Shown here: piece by piece, positions 57,132 to 64,000 of the stretch | Layout: the number at the start of each line of letters is the position of its first letter | How positions within the stretch are numbered: the first letter of the stretch is position 1 | DNA from: Alphaproteobacteria bacterium | Lineage (GTDB): Bacteria > Myxococcota_A > UBA796 > CAJQPC01 | Assembly (NCBI GenBank): GCA_020632795.1 | Contig: JACKEV010000010.1 | Location: 558,001-622,000 of the forward strand | Reading direction: 5' to 3' | Length of the DNA: 64,000 bases | Program-made: the position numbers and the translations under genes | Notes under the pieces: model-generated | Told to the model about the DNA's origin: nothing | Database searches by the model: none | Seen by the model: the letters and a program-made list of their open reading frames with translations, nothing else

Positions 57132-58721
57132 ATGGCTGACTCCTTCGACATCACCACCATCGACTACAGCGACGGCGAGTCGATCCCCTCCGGCGATCCG
57201 GAAGCCCAGCGCTCCCCTCGCCTCACGGTGCTCCACCACCCGGACCCGACGCTCGTGGGGGCCTCCGCGCCGCTGCCGGATCTCGCCGCTGGCCTGCCGG
57301 TGGCCATCAGCCGGAACCACCCCGAGTTCTACCACCCCGGCCCCGCGCCGGAGGGGCCGCTCACCCTCGGGCTCGCCCGGGTCAGCCGCAAGCCCCTGTG
57401 GCTCTCCCGAGTGGCCGATCGCCTGCTGATCACCTCCAGCGGTCGGCGGCAGCGGGCCCGGGTCGAAGCGGAGCCGCTCCTGGGCGAGCGCGCCCTGGAC
57501 TGGGCGCAGCTCCAGGCGGAGGGCGTGTTCATCGAGCTGGGCGGCAGCGTCCTGATGTGGCTGCACGACGGCCTGCCCCCCGCCCGGGACCCCTGGGGGG
57601 TGATCGGGGTGAGCCAGGGCATCGGCCGGGTCCGCGAGGCGATCGGCCGAATCGGCCCCCTCGAGGTGCCCGTGCTCATCCGGGGGGAGTCCGGCGTGGG
57701 CAAGGAGCTGGTCGCCCGCGCCCTGCATGGGGCCAGCCCCCGCGCCAACGGCCCCTGGGTCCCGGTGAACATGGCGGCGGTGCCGGTGTCGATGGGCGCC
57801 TCGGCGCTGTTCGGGCATGCCCGGGGGGCCTTCACCGGCGCGGTGGACGCCCAGCCGGGCTGGTTCGGTCAGGCCGACGGCGGCACCCTCTTCCTGGACG
57901 AGATCGGCGAGACCCCCGAGGCCCTCCAGCCCCAGCTCCTGCGGGCGCTGGACAGCGGGGAGATCCAGCCCGTCGGACGCCCCGCGCGCACCGTGGACGT
58001 GCGTCTGATCGCGGCGACCGACGCGAACCTGGAGGAGATGGTCCGCCAGAGCACCTTCCGCCGGGCGCTGCTGCATCGCCTCCAGGGCGCGATGATCGAC
58101 GTGCCGCCGCTGCGGGAGCGCCGCGCGGACCTGCCGCTGCTGCTGCACCACTTCCTGGGCGAGGCCCTGGCGTCCATGGGGGCGCGGGATCGGCTCAGCG
58201 CCTCCCGGGACGCGCCCTGGCTGGGCATGCGGCTCCTGCGGCGCCTGATGCGCCACGACTTCCCCGGCAATGTGCGCGAGCTGCGCAACATCGCCACCGG
58301 GGTCGCGGTGTACAGCCACGACCGCCCCGAGGCCGCGCTGCCCCCGGAGCTGGAGGCCCGGCTGGAGCAGAGCGCCGGGGGCTCCTCCCCCAGCCTGCCG
58401 CCGCCGCCCTCTGTGGACCACGACCCCACCCCCGACGAGCTGGTCGACCCCCTGGCGCTGACCGAGGACCGGGTCCGCGCCTCGCTCCGGCGCAACCAGT
58501 ACAACGTCACCCGCACCGCCACCGAGCTGGGCGTCGCCAAGAACACCCTCTCGGACTTCATCCGCGCCCAGCCCGGCCTGAACCTCGCCGGAGACCTCGA
58601 CGTCGAGACCATCCTGAGCGCGGTCAACGCCACCGACGGCGACCTCGACACCGCCGCCCAGGCGCTGGAGGTCTCGCCCCACGGGCTGCGGCTGCGCATG
58701 CGGGCGCTGGGGATGCGATGA
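57132..58721 (+). CDS. Sigma54-dependent transcriptional activator with FHA-like N-terminus
   Basis: A 529-residue enhancer-binding protein. The N-terminal 150 residues (LPVAISRNHPEFYH, LLITSSGRRQRARVE) look like a degenerate FHA phosphopeptide domain, fitting the two kinases upstream. The AAA+ domain has Walker A GESGVGKE, the sigma54-contact loop GAFTGA exactly, Walker B GGTLFLDEIGE and FRRALLHRL. The C-terminus has Fis-like helix-turn-helix units (NVTRTATELGVAKNTLSDFI). ATG 57132 is chosen because the open frame further upstream runs through the palindrome. It may convert kinase output into sigma54 transcription. Confidence 0.88.
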   Translation: MADSFDITTIDYSDGESIPSGDPEAQRSPRLTVLHHPDPTLVGASAPLPDLAAGLPVAISRNHPEFYHPGPAPEGPLTLGLARVSRKPLWLSRVADRLLITSSGRRQRARVEAEPLLGERALDWAQLQAEGVFIELGGSVLMWLHDGLPPARDPWGVIGVSQGIGRVREAIGRIGPLEVPVLIRGESGVGKELVARALHGASPRANGPWVPVNMAAVPVSMGASALFGHARGAFTGAVDAQPGWFGQADGGTLFLDEIGETPEALQPQLLRALDSGEIQPVGRPARTVDVRLIAATDANLEEMVRQSTFRRALLHRLQGAMIDVPPLRERRADLPLLLHHFLGEALASMGARDRLSASRDAPWLGMRLLRRLMRHDFPGNVRELRNIATGVAVYSHDRPEAALPPELEARLEQSAGGSSPSLPPPPSVDHDPTPDELVDPLALTEDRVRASLRRNQYNVTRTATELGVAKNTLSDFIRAQPGLNLAGDLDVETILSAVNATDGDLDTAAQALEVSPHGLRLRMRALGMR

Positions 58722-58823
58722 GCGGTCTTCCGTGAGGTCGATGGGGTCGGGATCGTAGCGGGTCACCCGCGCGGGGGCGGGCGTCGGCGACCGAGGGCGT
58801 CAGCATCGGCTTTACCGACCGAT

Positions 58824-58852
58824 TACGTTCCCTCATGAGCGGTGGACCATGA
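58824..58852 (+). promoter_or_regulatory. -10-like TACGTT and five-codon leader ORF before cydA
   Basis: TACGTT (58824-58829) is followed five bases later by ATG 58835, which opens ATG-AGC-GGT-GGA-CCA-TGA. Its stop overlaps the cydA ATG at 58849 (ATGA). A leaderless mini-ORF that hands ribosomes to cydA is possible. Confidence 0.4.
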
Positions 58853-60168
58853 CCGACCTCCTGGCCGCGCGCGCGCAGATGGCGATGTCCCTGGCCTTCC
58901 ACATCCTCTTCGCGGTGGTGGGCATGGCGATGCCGCTGTTGATGGTGGCGGCCGAGGCCATGTGGCTGCGCACCCGGGAGGCGGGCTGGCTGGACCTCGC
59001 GAAGCGCTGGTCCAAGGGCACCGCCGTGCTCTTCGCGGTGGGCGCGGTCAGCGGCACGGTGCTGTCGTTCGAGCTGGGGCTGTTGTGGCCCTCGTTCATG
59101 GCCGAGGCCGGGCCGCTCATCGGCCTGCCCTTCTCGCTGGAGGGCTTCGCCTTCTTCTTCGAGGCCATCTTCCTGGGCATCTACCTCTACGGCTGGGAGC
59201 GCGTGGGCGAGCGCCTGCACCTGGCCGCCGGGGTGGGCGTGCTGTGCAGCGGGGTGGCCTCGGCGGTGTTCGTGGTCTCGGCGAACGCCTGGATGAACAC
59301 CCCCGCCGGCTTCGAGGGCGACCTGGAGACCGGCCTGCACAGCATCGACCCCTACGCCGCCTTCCTGGCCTCCTCCTTCCCCACCCAGGCGGTGCACATG
59401 GTGCTGGCGGCCTTCGTGACCGTGGGCTTCGCGGTCGCCGCCATCCACGCCTGGCGCCTGCTGAAGACGCCGCAGAGCGCCTTCGACCGCCGGGCGTTCG
59501 CCGTCGCGCTGGCCGTGGGCGGGGCCGCCGCCCTGGTCCAGCCCCTCTCCGGCCACGCCTCCGCCGAGCACGTCGCCCACGAGCAGCCCCTCAAGCTCGC
59601 CGCGATGGAGGGCCACTGGGAGACCCTGTCCGGCGCGCCCCTGCACGTCGGCGGCTGGCCCGACGAGGCCGCCGAGGAGACCCGCTGGGCCATCAAGCTG
59701 CCCTACATGCTCAGCATCCTGGGCTTCATGGACCCCCAGGCCGAGGTCCGGGGCCTCACGGAGTGGCCCCCCGAGGAGCGGCCCCCGGTCGCGGTCACCC
59801 ACGTCGCCTTCCAGCTCATGGTGGGGGCGGGCACGGTCCTGATGGCGGTCTCGGCCCTGGGCGCCGGGCTGGCCTGGCGACGCCGGGGGCCGCCGCTGGA
59901 CCCCTGGTACCTCAAGCTGGTGGTGCTCAGCGGGCCGCTGGGGCTGGTCGCCCTGGAGGCCGGCTGGGTGGTCACCGAGGTCGGGCGCCAGCCCTGGATC
60001 GTGCGTGGGCTGCTGCGCACCGCCGACGCGGTCACGCCGATGCCGCACCTCATCCTGCCGTTCACCGCGTTCTCAGCGCTGTATGGGGTGCTGGGCGTCA
60101 CGGTCATCGGGCTGCTGCGCCGCATCGTGTTCACCGCGCCGGTGGAGGCCGACGATGCCGCCGCTTGA
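58849..60168 (+). CDS. cydA: Cytochrome bd-type ubiquinol oxidase subunit I
   Basis: A 439-residue membrane protein with about nine TM helices. Haem ligands are visible: His18 in FHILFAVVGM, His183 in QAVHMVLAAF, and a Met in FQLMVGAG. Conserved Glu98 (SLEGF) and Glu105 (FFFEAIFLG) form the proton path, and GRQPWIV follows. The Q-loop between helices 6 and 7 is short, the form of cyanide-insensitive (CIO) oxidases. With CydB it reduces O2 with quinol at high affinity. It overlaps cydB by 14 bases. Confidence 0.95.
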   Translation: MTDLLAARAQMAMSLAFHILFAVVGMAMPLLMVAAEAMWLRTREAGWLDLAKRWSKGTAVLFAVGAVSGTVLSFELGLLWPSFMAEAGPLIGLPFSLEGFAFFFEAIFLGIYLYGWERVGERLHLAAGVGVLCSGVASAVFVVSANAWMNTPAGFEGDLETGLHSIDPYAAFLASSFPTQAVHMVLAAFVTVGFAVAAIHAWRLLKTPQSAFDRRAFAVALAVGGAAALVQPLSGHASAEHVAHEQPLKLAAMEGHWETLSGAPLHVGGWPDEAAEETRWAIKLPYMLSILGFMDPQAEVRGLTEWPPEERPPVAVTHVAFQLMVGAGTVLMAVSALGAGLAWRRRGPPLDPWYLKLVVLSGPLGLVALEAGWVVTEVGRQPWIVRGLLRTADAVTPMPHLILPFTAFSALYGVLGVTVIGLLRRIVFTAPVEADDAAA

Positions 60169-61150
60169 GCTGCTCGTCGCATTGGTGATGTGGGCCGCGC
60201 TGGTGATCTACACCCTCACCGGCGGCGCGGACTTCGGCGGCGGGGTCTGGGACCTGCTGGCGACCGGCCCCCGCAAGCTGGAGCAGCGCCGGCTGGTGGC
60301 CAGCGCCATCGCGCCCATCTGGGAGGCGAACCACGTCTGGCTCATCCTGGTGGTGGTGCTGCTGTTCGTGTGCTTCCCGTCGGCCTTCGCGGCCATCAGC
60401 ACCGCGCTGCATGTGCCGCTGACCCTCATGCTCATCGGCATCGTGCTGCGGGGCGCCGCCTTCGTGTTCCGGGCCTACGACCCCGCCCACAAGGACACCG
60501 CGACCGGCGGCTGGCGGCTGGTGTTCGCGATCAGCAGCGCGGTGACCCCGGTGATGTTGGGGGTGGTGCTGGGCGCGGTGGCCAGCGGGCGCATGACCCT
60601 GGTGGACGGGGTGGCGCAGACCGACTTCGTCTCGGAGTGGTGGGCCCCCTTCCCCTTCGCCCTGGGCGCCTTCGTGCTGGCGATGTGCGCGATGCTCGCC
60701 GCGACCTGGCTCACCGTGGAGACCGGCGATGTTGCATTGCAGCATGACCTGCGGCGGAGGGCCCTGGGCAGCGCGGCGGCGGTGGCCGGGCTGGCCTGGC
60801 TCACCCTGCTGCTGGCCGAGGACGGCGCCCCCCACCTCCACGCCGCGCTGACCGGCGCGCCCTGGGCCCTGCCCTTCCAGGTCGCCACCGCGAGCGTCGG
60901 CGTCGCGGGGGTGTGGGCCCTGTGGACCGCGCGCTACCGCCAGGCCCGCTGGCTGGTGGGCGCGCAGGTGGTGGCGGTCATCGGCGGCTTCGGGCTGGCC
61001 CAGTGGCCCTTCCTCATCGCCCCGGACCTCACCTTCGCCCAGGCCGCCGCCCCCGAGGTGGTGCTGCGCCCGGTGCTGGCGGCGCTGGGGCTGGGGGCGG
61101 TGGTGCTGCTGCCGGCGTTCGGGTGGCTGTACCGGGTGTTCAAGGGCTAA
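60155..61150 (+). CDS. cydB: Cytochrome bd-type ubiquinol oxidase subunit II
   Basis: A 331-residue protein with about eight TM helices. The family starts appear as YTLTGGADFGGGVWDLLA and APIWEANHVWLILVVVLLF, followed by RGAAFVFRAYDP. The ATG at 60155 lies within the end of cydA. CydB supports haem assembly in the oxidase. The end overlaps the convergent purF stop by four bases, with no terminator between them. Confidence 0.95.
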   Translation: MPPLELLVALVMWAALVIYTLTGGADFGGGVWDLLATGPRKLEQRRLVASAIAPIWEANHVWLILVVVLLFVCFPSAFAAISTALHVPLTLMLIGIVLRGAAFVFRAYDPAHKDTATGGWRLVFAISSAVTPVMLGVVLGAVASGRMTLVDGVAQTDFVSEWWAPFPFALGAFVLAMCAMLAATWLTVETGDVALQHDLRRRALGSAAAVAGLAWLTLLLAEDGAPHLHAALTGAPWALPFQVATASVGVAGVWALWTARYRQARWLVGAQVVAVIGGFGLAQWPFLIAPDLTFAQAAAPEVVLRPVLAALGLGAVVLLPAFGWLYRVFKG

Positions 61151-62586
61151 CGACCCCGACCCCGCCGCTCCCACCGGATCGCCTCCCGCTCGGCCTCGGA
61201 GACCGGGACCACGTAGTCCCCGTCGAAGCAGGCCGCGCAGATGCCCTCCCCGGCCACCGCGCGCAGGCTCTCGTCGGAGAGGTAGGTGACCGAGTCGGCC
61301 CCCAGGCGCCGGGCCATGGCCTCCTCGACCTTCTCCAGGGGGTAGGCCGCCGCCGCCAGCTCCTCCTGGGAGGGCATGTCGATGCCGTAGAAGCAGGGGT
61401 GCCGCACCGCCGGGGAGATGATCGCGACGTGCAGGGCGAGGGGGTTCAGCTCCCGCACCATCGAGACGATGCGGCGCATGGTGGTGCCGCGCACGATGCT
61501 GTCGTCCACCAGGATGACCCGCTGCCCCTCGAAGAACTCCCGGATGGGGTTGAGCTTGAGGCGCAGGGTGGCCTGGCGGGCCTTCTGGTCGGGCATGATG
61601 AAGGTGCGGCCGGTGTAGCGGTTCTTGATGAAGCCCTCGCGGTGCTTGATCTTCAGCGCCTCGGCCATCGCCCAGGCCGCCGGCCGGGAGGTGTCGGGGA
61701 TGGGCACGATGATGTCGGCGCTGAGGCCCTTCCGGGCCCACTCCACCGCGAGCTGCCGCCCCAGGCGCCACCGGGTGCGGTTGACCCGGCCGTCCTCCAT
61801 GACGCTGTCGGGGCGGGCGAAGTAGATGCGCTCGAACACACAGGGGCGGGGCGTGGGCCGCTGGACCGCCAGCCGCACCGGCTCCTCGCCCCGGCGCAGC
61901 AGCAGCACCTCGCCGGGCGGCAGGTCCCCCATGCGGGTGAACCCGGCCACGTCCAGGGCCACCGACTCGCTGGCCGCCATCCAGGCGCCCTGGCCGTCAT
62001 GCCCGTACACCCCCGGCCGCACCCCGTGGGGGTCGCGGAAGGCCACCAGGGTCTCCTGACCGTCGATCTCCAGGATCGCGACCACCGAGTAGGCCCCCCG
62101 CACCCGGCGGAACACCGCCGCCACCGCCTCGACCAGATCCTTGGTGGTGTGCCGGGAAGGGCGCCGCCGGATCAGCTCCTGGGCGAGCACCAGCAAGAGC
62201 GGCTCGGCGTCGCAGCGCGACAGGACGTGGTGGCCCTCGCTGCGCAGGTCCTCGATCAGCTCGGGCACGTTGGTCACGTTGCCGTTGTGGGCCAGGATGA
62301 TGCCCGGAAAGCGGGTCATGAAGGGCTGGGCGTCCTCGCGGGTCGAGATCTCGCCGGCGGTCGGGTAGCGGACGTGGGCGATCCCGGAGCGCCCACCCAG
62401 GTGCCGCAGCGCGCCCGTGGGCACCGCCTGGGCGATCAGGCCAAGATCCTTGACCATGTTGAAGCGCCCGCCCTCGCGCGTGGCCACGCCGGCGGCGTCC
62501 TGTCCGCGGTGCTGGATGGCCTGGAGCGCGAGCAGCAGCTGCCCGGCCACCGGCTCATGGGCGATCATCCCGACGAAGCCGCACAT
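61147..62586 (-). CDS. purF: Amidophosphoribosyltransferase
   Basis: A 479-residue enzyme that makes phosphoribosylamine from PRPP and glutamine, the first step of purine synthesis. The glutaminase domain begins directly with Cys2 (MCGFVGM), with HRGQDAAG, HNGNVTN and YSVV. The PRTase domain has the PRPP loop VILVDDSIVRGTT. Cys residues in RPCVFERIYFARPDS, HPCFYGID and GICAAC match the four iron-sulfur ligands of the Bacillus-type enzyme, although no propeptide precedes Cys2. ATG 62586 has AGGAGGA just upstream. Confidence 0.95.
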   Translation of the reverse strand: MCGFVGMIAHEPVAGQLLLALQAIQHRGQDAAGVATREGGRFNMVKDLGLIAQAVPTGALRHLGGRSGIAHVRYPTAGEISTREDAQPFMTRFPGIILAHNGNVTNVPELIEDLRSEGHHVLSRCDAEPLLLVLAQELIRRRPSRHTTKDLVEAVAAVFRRVRGAYSVVAILEIDGQETLVAFRDPHGVRPGVYGHDGQGAWMAASESVALDVAGFTRMGDLPPGEVLLLRRGEEPVRLAVQRPTPRPCVFERIYFARPDSVMEDGRVNRTRWRLGRQLAVEWARKGLSADIIVPIPDTSRPAAWAMAEALKIKHREGFIKNRYTGRTFIMPDQKARQATLRLKLNPIREFFEGQRVILVDDSIVRGTTMRRIVSMVRELNPLALHVAIISPAVRHPCFYGIDMPSQEELAAAAYPLEKVEEAMARRLGADSVTYLSDESLRAVAGEGICAACFDGDYVVPVSEAEREAIRWERRGRGR

Positions 62587-62753
62587 CCGGTCCTCCTGAT
62601 GGGAGGGCCTGCTATCCCGCTGACAGGTGTCCTCCCAGCGCTCGAACGCCCCTGTTCTGTTTCATTCTTCAATATCCCGGGAGAACGCCCTGTATTTCAT
62701 GTGCAAAGGTCCGGTGACGGCCACCCGCCCCGTCGACCCCGGCCTGCCCACGA

Positions 62754-62773
62754 TAGGGTGTGCCCCCTGGAGG
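62754..62773 (+). promoter_or_regulatory. -10-like TAGGGT and ribosome site of the MopE-type lipoprotein gene
   Basis: TAGGGT (62754-62759) and GGAGG (62769-62773) give a leader of about 13 bases before ATG 62779. The rest of the gap from 62587 contains the purF leader and AT-richer sequence with no gene. Confidence 0.45.
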
Positions 62774-62778
62774 TCGGA

Positions 62779-64000
62779 ATGCGCCTGCTCATCGTCTCTG
62801 TCGCGCTCCTGGGCGCCTGCACGTCCAAGGGCGACGACACCGGTCCCGCGCCGGAGCCCGAGGCCCTCTGCGACGGCGCCGATGACGACGGCGACGGCCG
62901 GATCGACGAGGGCCTGACCGAGGATCGCGCCCCCGACGGCGACGGCGACGGCTGGGGCGACGGCCCCTTCGAGCCGGTCTGCCCCGACGCCGAGGGCTGG
63001 GCGCTGGTGGACGGCGACTGCGACGACGCCGACCCCGAGATCCACCCCGACGCCGCCGAGGTCTGTGACCGGCTCGACCAGGACTGCGACGACGTCGCCG
63101 ACGAGGGCGTGGACGTCGAGCGCTGGGTCGACGCCGACGGGGACACCTGGGGCGGCCCCTCCCTGCGCGCCTGCCCTGACGACGACGGCCTCGTGGACCA
63201 GGGCGGCGACTGTGACGACGGCGACCCCACCATCCACCCCGACGCCGAGGAGGTGTGCGACGGCCTGGACCGGGACTGCGACGGCCGCGTGGACGAGGGT
63301 CTGCTCGTCGACCTGTTCGAGGACGCCGACGGCGACGGCTGGGGCGACGACCCCGCCCAGGTCTGCCCGGACACCTCCGGCTACGTGATGGAGGACGGCG
63401 ACTGCGACGACGGCGACCCGCTGGTCTACCCGGACGCCCCCGAGACCTGCGACGACTTCATCGACGGGGACTGCGACGGGGACATCGACTGCGACGACGC
63501 CGACTGCGTCACCCGGTGCCCGGAGACCGAGTGCAGCGACGGCATCGACCAGGACCAGGACGGCCTCACCGACTGCGAGGACGGCGACTGCCGCTTCCAG
63601 TGCCCCGAGTCCCGCTGCGATGACGGCCGCGACGACGACGGCGACGGCCTCACCGACTGCGACGACCCCGACTGCGCCGCCTCCTGCGTCGAGCAGGACT
63701 GCACCGACGGCGTCGACAACGACGGCAACGGCCTCACCGACTGCGAGGACGCCGGCTGCGCCACCAACCCTCGCTGCGTCGAGCAGGACTGCACCGACGG
63801 CCTGGACAGCGACAACGACGGCCTCACCGACTGCGACGACGACGACTGCTGGGGCACCGGCGCCTGCATGCGGGTCACCAACACCGCCGGCACGGGCCGC
63901 TACCGGGTCCACACCCACGTCAGCTACATCGGCCAGGCGCCGGTGAGCTGGCGCAGCGGCGCGCTGTACTCCTTCACCGGCACCGCGCAGGTCAGCACCA
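62779..64000 (+). CDS. MopE-type Cys/Asp-rich lipoprotein (3' end outside window)
   Basis: At least 407 residues, open to the window edge. The leader MRLLIVSVALLGAC has its lipid-attached Cys at 14. Two kinds of repeats follow: GDCDDxDPxIHPDAxExCDxLDxDCDG, given here as a pattern (the putative metal-binding MopE motif), and shorter CTDGxDxDxDGLTDCxDxDC units. Asp spacing resembles calcium-binding loops, with paired Cys probably forming disulfides. The last visible part (GTGRYRVHTHVSYIG) starts a beta domain. Such proteins are common surface lipoproteins in Myxococcota; the function is unproven. Confidence 0.88.
   Translation, partial: MRLLIVSVALLGACTSKGDDTGPAPEPEALCDGADDDGDGRIDEGLTEDRAPDGDGDGWGDGPFEPVCPDAEGWALVDGDCDDADPEIHPDAAEVCDRLDQDCDDVADEGVDVERWVDADGDTWGGPSLRACPDDDGLVDQGGDCDDGDPTIHPDAEEVCDGLDRDCDGRVDEGLLVDLFEDADGDGWGDDPAQVCPDTSGYVMEDGDCDDGDPLVYPDAPETCDDFIDGDCDGDIDCDDADCVTRCPETECSDGIDQDQDGLTDCEDGDCRFQCPESRCDDGRDDDGDGLTDCDDPDCAASCVEQDCTDGVDNDGNGLTDCEDAGCATNPRCVEQDCTDGLDSDNDGLTDCDDDDCWGTGACMRVTNTAGTGRYRVHTHVSYIGQAPVSWRSGALYSFTGTAQVST

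Noticed and set aside
60730..60746. Palindrome-like TTGCATTGCAGCATG inside cydB, similar to 20740-20760
   Set aside because: Only partly symmetric and inside a conserved coding region; chance resemblance is likely.
62860..63850. Repetitive Asp/Cys region as a possible CRISPR or satellite
   Set aside because: The repeats vary at the DNA level but conserve Asp and Cys in one frame, so they are protein repeats.

Overview
This is a strongly GC-rich window. Genes sit close together, often with 4-base stop/start overlaps, and almost every reading frame is open on both strands. The content points to a Myxococcota-like (deltaproteobacterial) predator or saprophyte. The signs are many Hanks-type kinases and kinase-like proteins, sigma54 enhancer-binding and ECF sigma regulators, lipoproteins with Asp-Ala/Asp-Thr linkers, a MopE-type Cys/Asp-rich lipoprotein, and a secreted subtilase with a C-terminal Cys-hydrophobic-Arg sorting tail. 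Assignment is by inference only. I saw no rRNA, tRNA, phage, insertion sequence or CRISPR array.

Layout. 0-8 kb (+): the end of a TPR protein, then a coupled operon of two membrane-anchored P-loop ATPases with exported N-terminal regions, an ATPase fused to a Ser/Thr kinase, and a membrane sulfatase-like protein. 8-14.7 kb (-): a tight five-gene run of an exported protein, a very large sensor-TM-ATPase related to those at 0-6 kb, an ECF sigma factor, a membrane protein that is probably its anti-sigma, and a lipoprotein. 14.7-21 kb: a desaturase, an RND/MMPL exporter and a third ATPase type carrying a winged-helix-like domain. These are bracketed by intergenic regions dense in GTACGGTC palindromes and related boxes. 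21-25.3 kb: a TrpF-like protein opposite an ECF sigma / anti-sigma / caspase-surface-repeat operon. 25.4-30.7 kb (+): an NlpC/P60-YARHG protein, a zinc-ribbon protein, and a TetR-controlled ABC exporter. 30.7-34.4 kb (-): a FadN-FadA beta-oxidation operon behind a FadR-type operator. 34.4-48 kb: a frameshifted pseudokinase, lipoproteins, a subtilase, a pirin, a patatin, a methyltransferase, a serine hydrolase, a metallophosphatase, an Mpo1-like protein and a flippase-like protein. 48-58.7 kb (+): two tandem giant receptor kinases and a sigma54 activator. 58.8-64 kb: cytochrome bd oxidase, PurF (opposite strand) and a MopE-type lipoprotein that runs off the end.

The unifying theme is envelope-to-cytoplasm signalling by unusual receptors. 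Several proteins share the plan exported sensor, one TM helix, cytoplasmic P-loop ATPase. They occur next to a kinase in one operon and next to an ECF sigma factor in another. The shared operator-like boxes between 14.1 and 20.8 kb suggest a common regulator. This is the best candidate here for an undescribed system.
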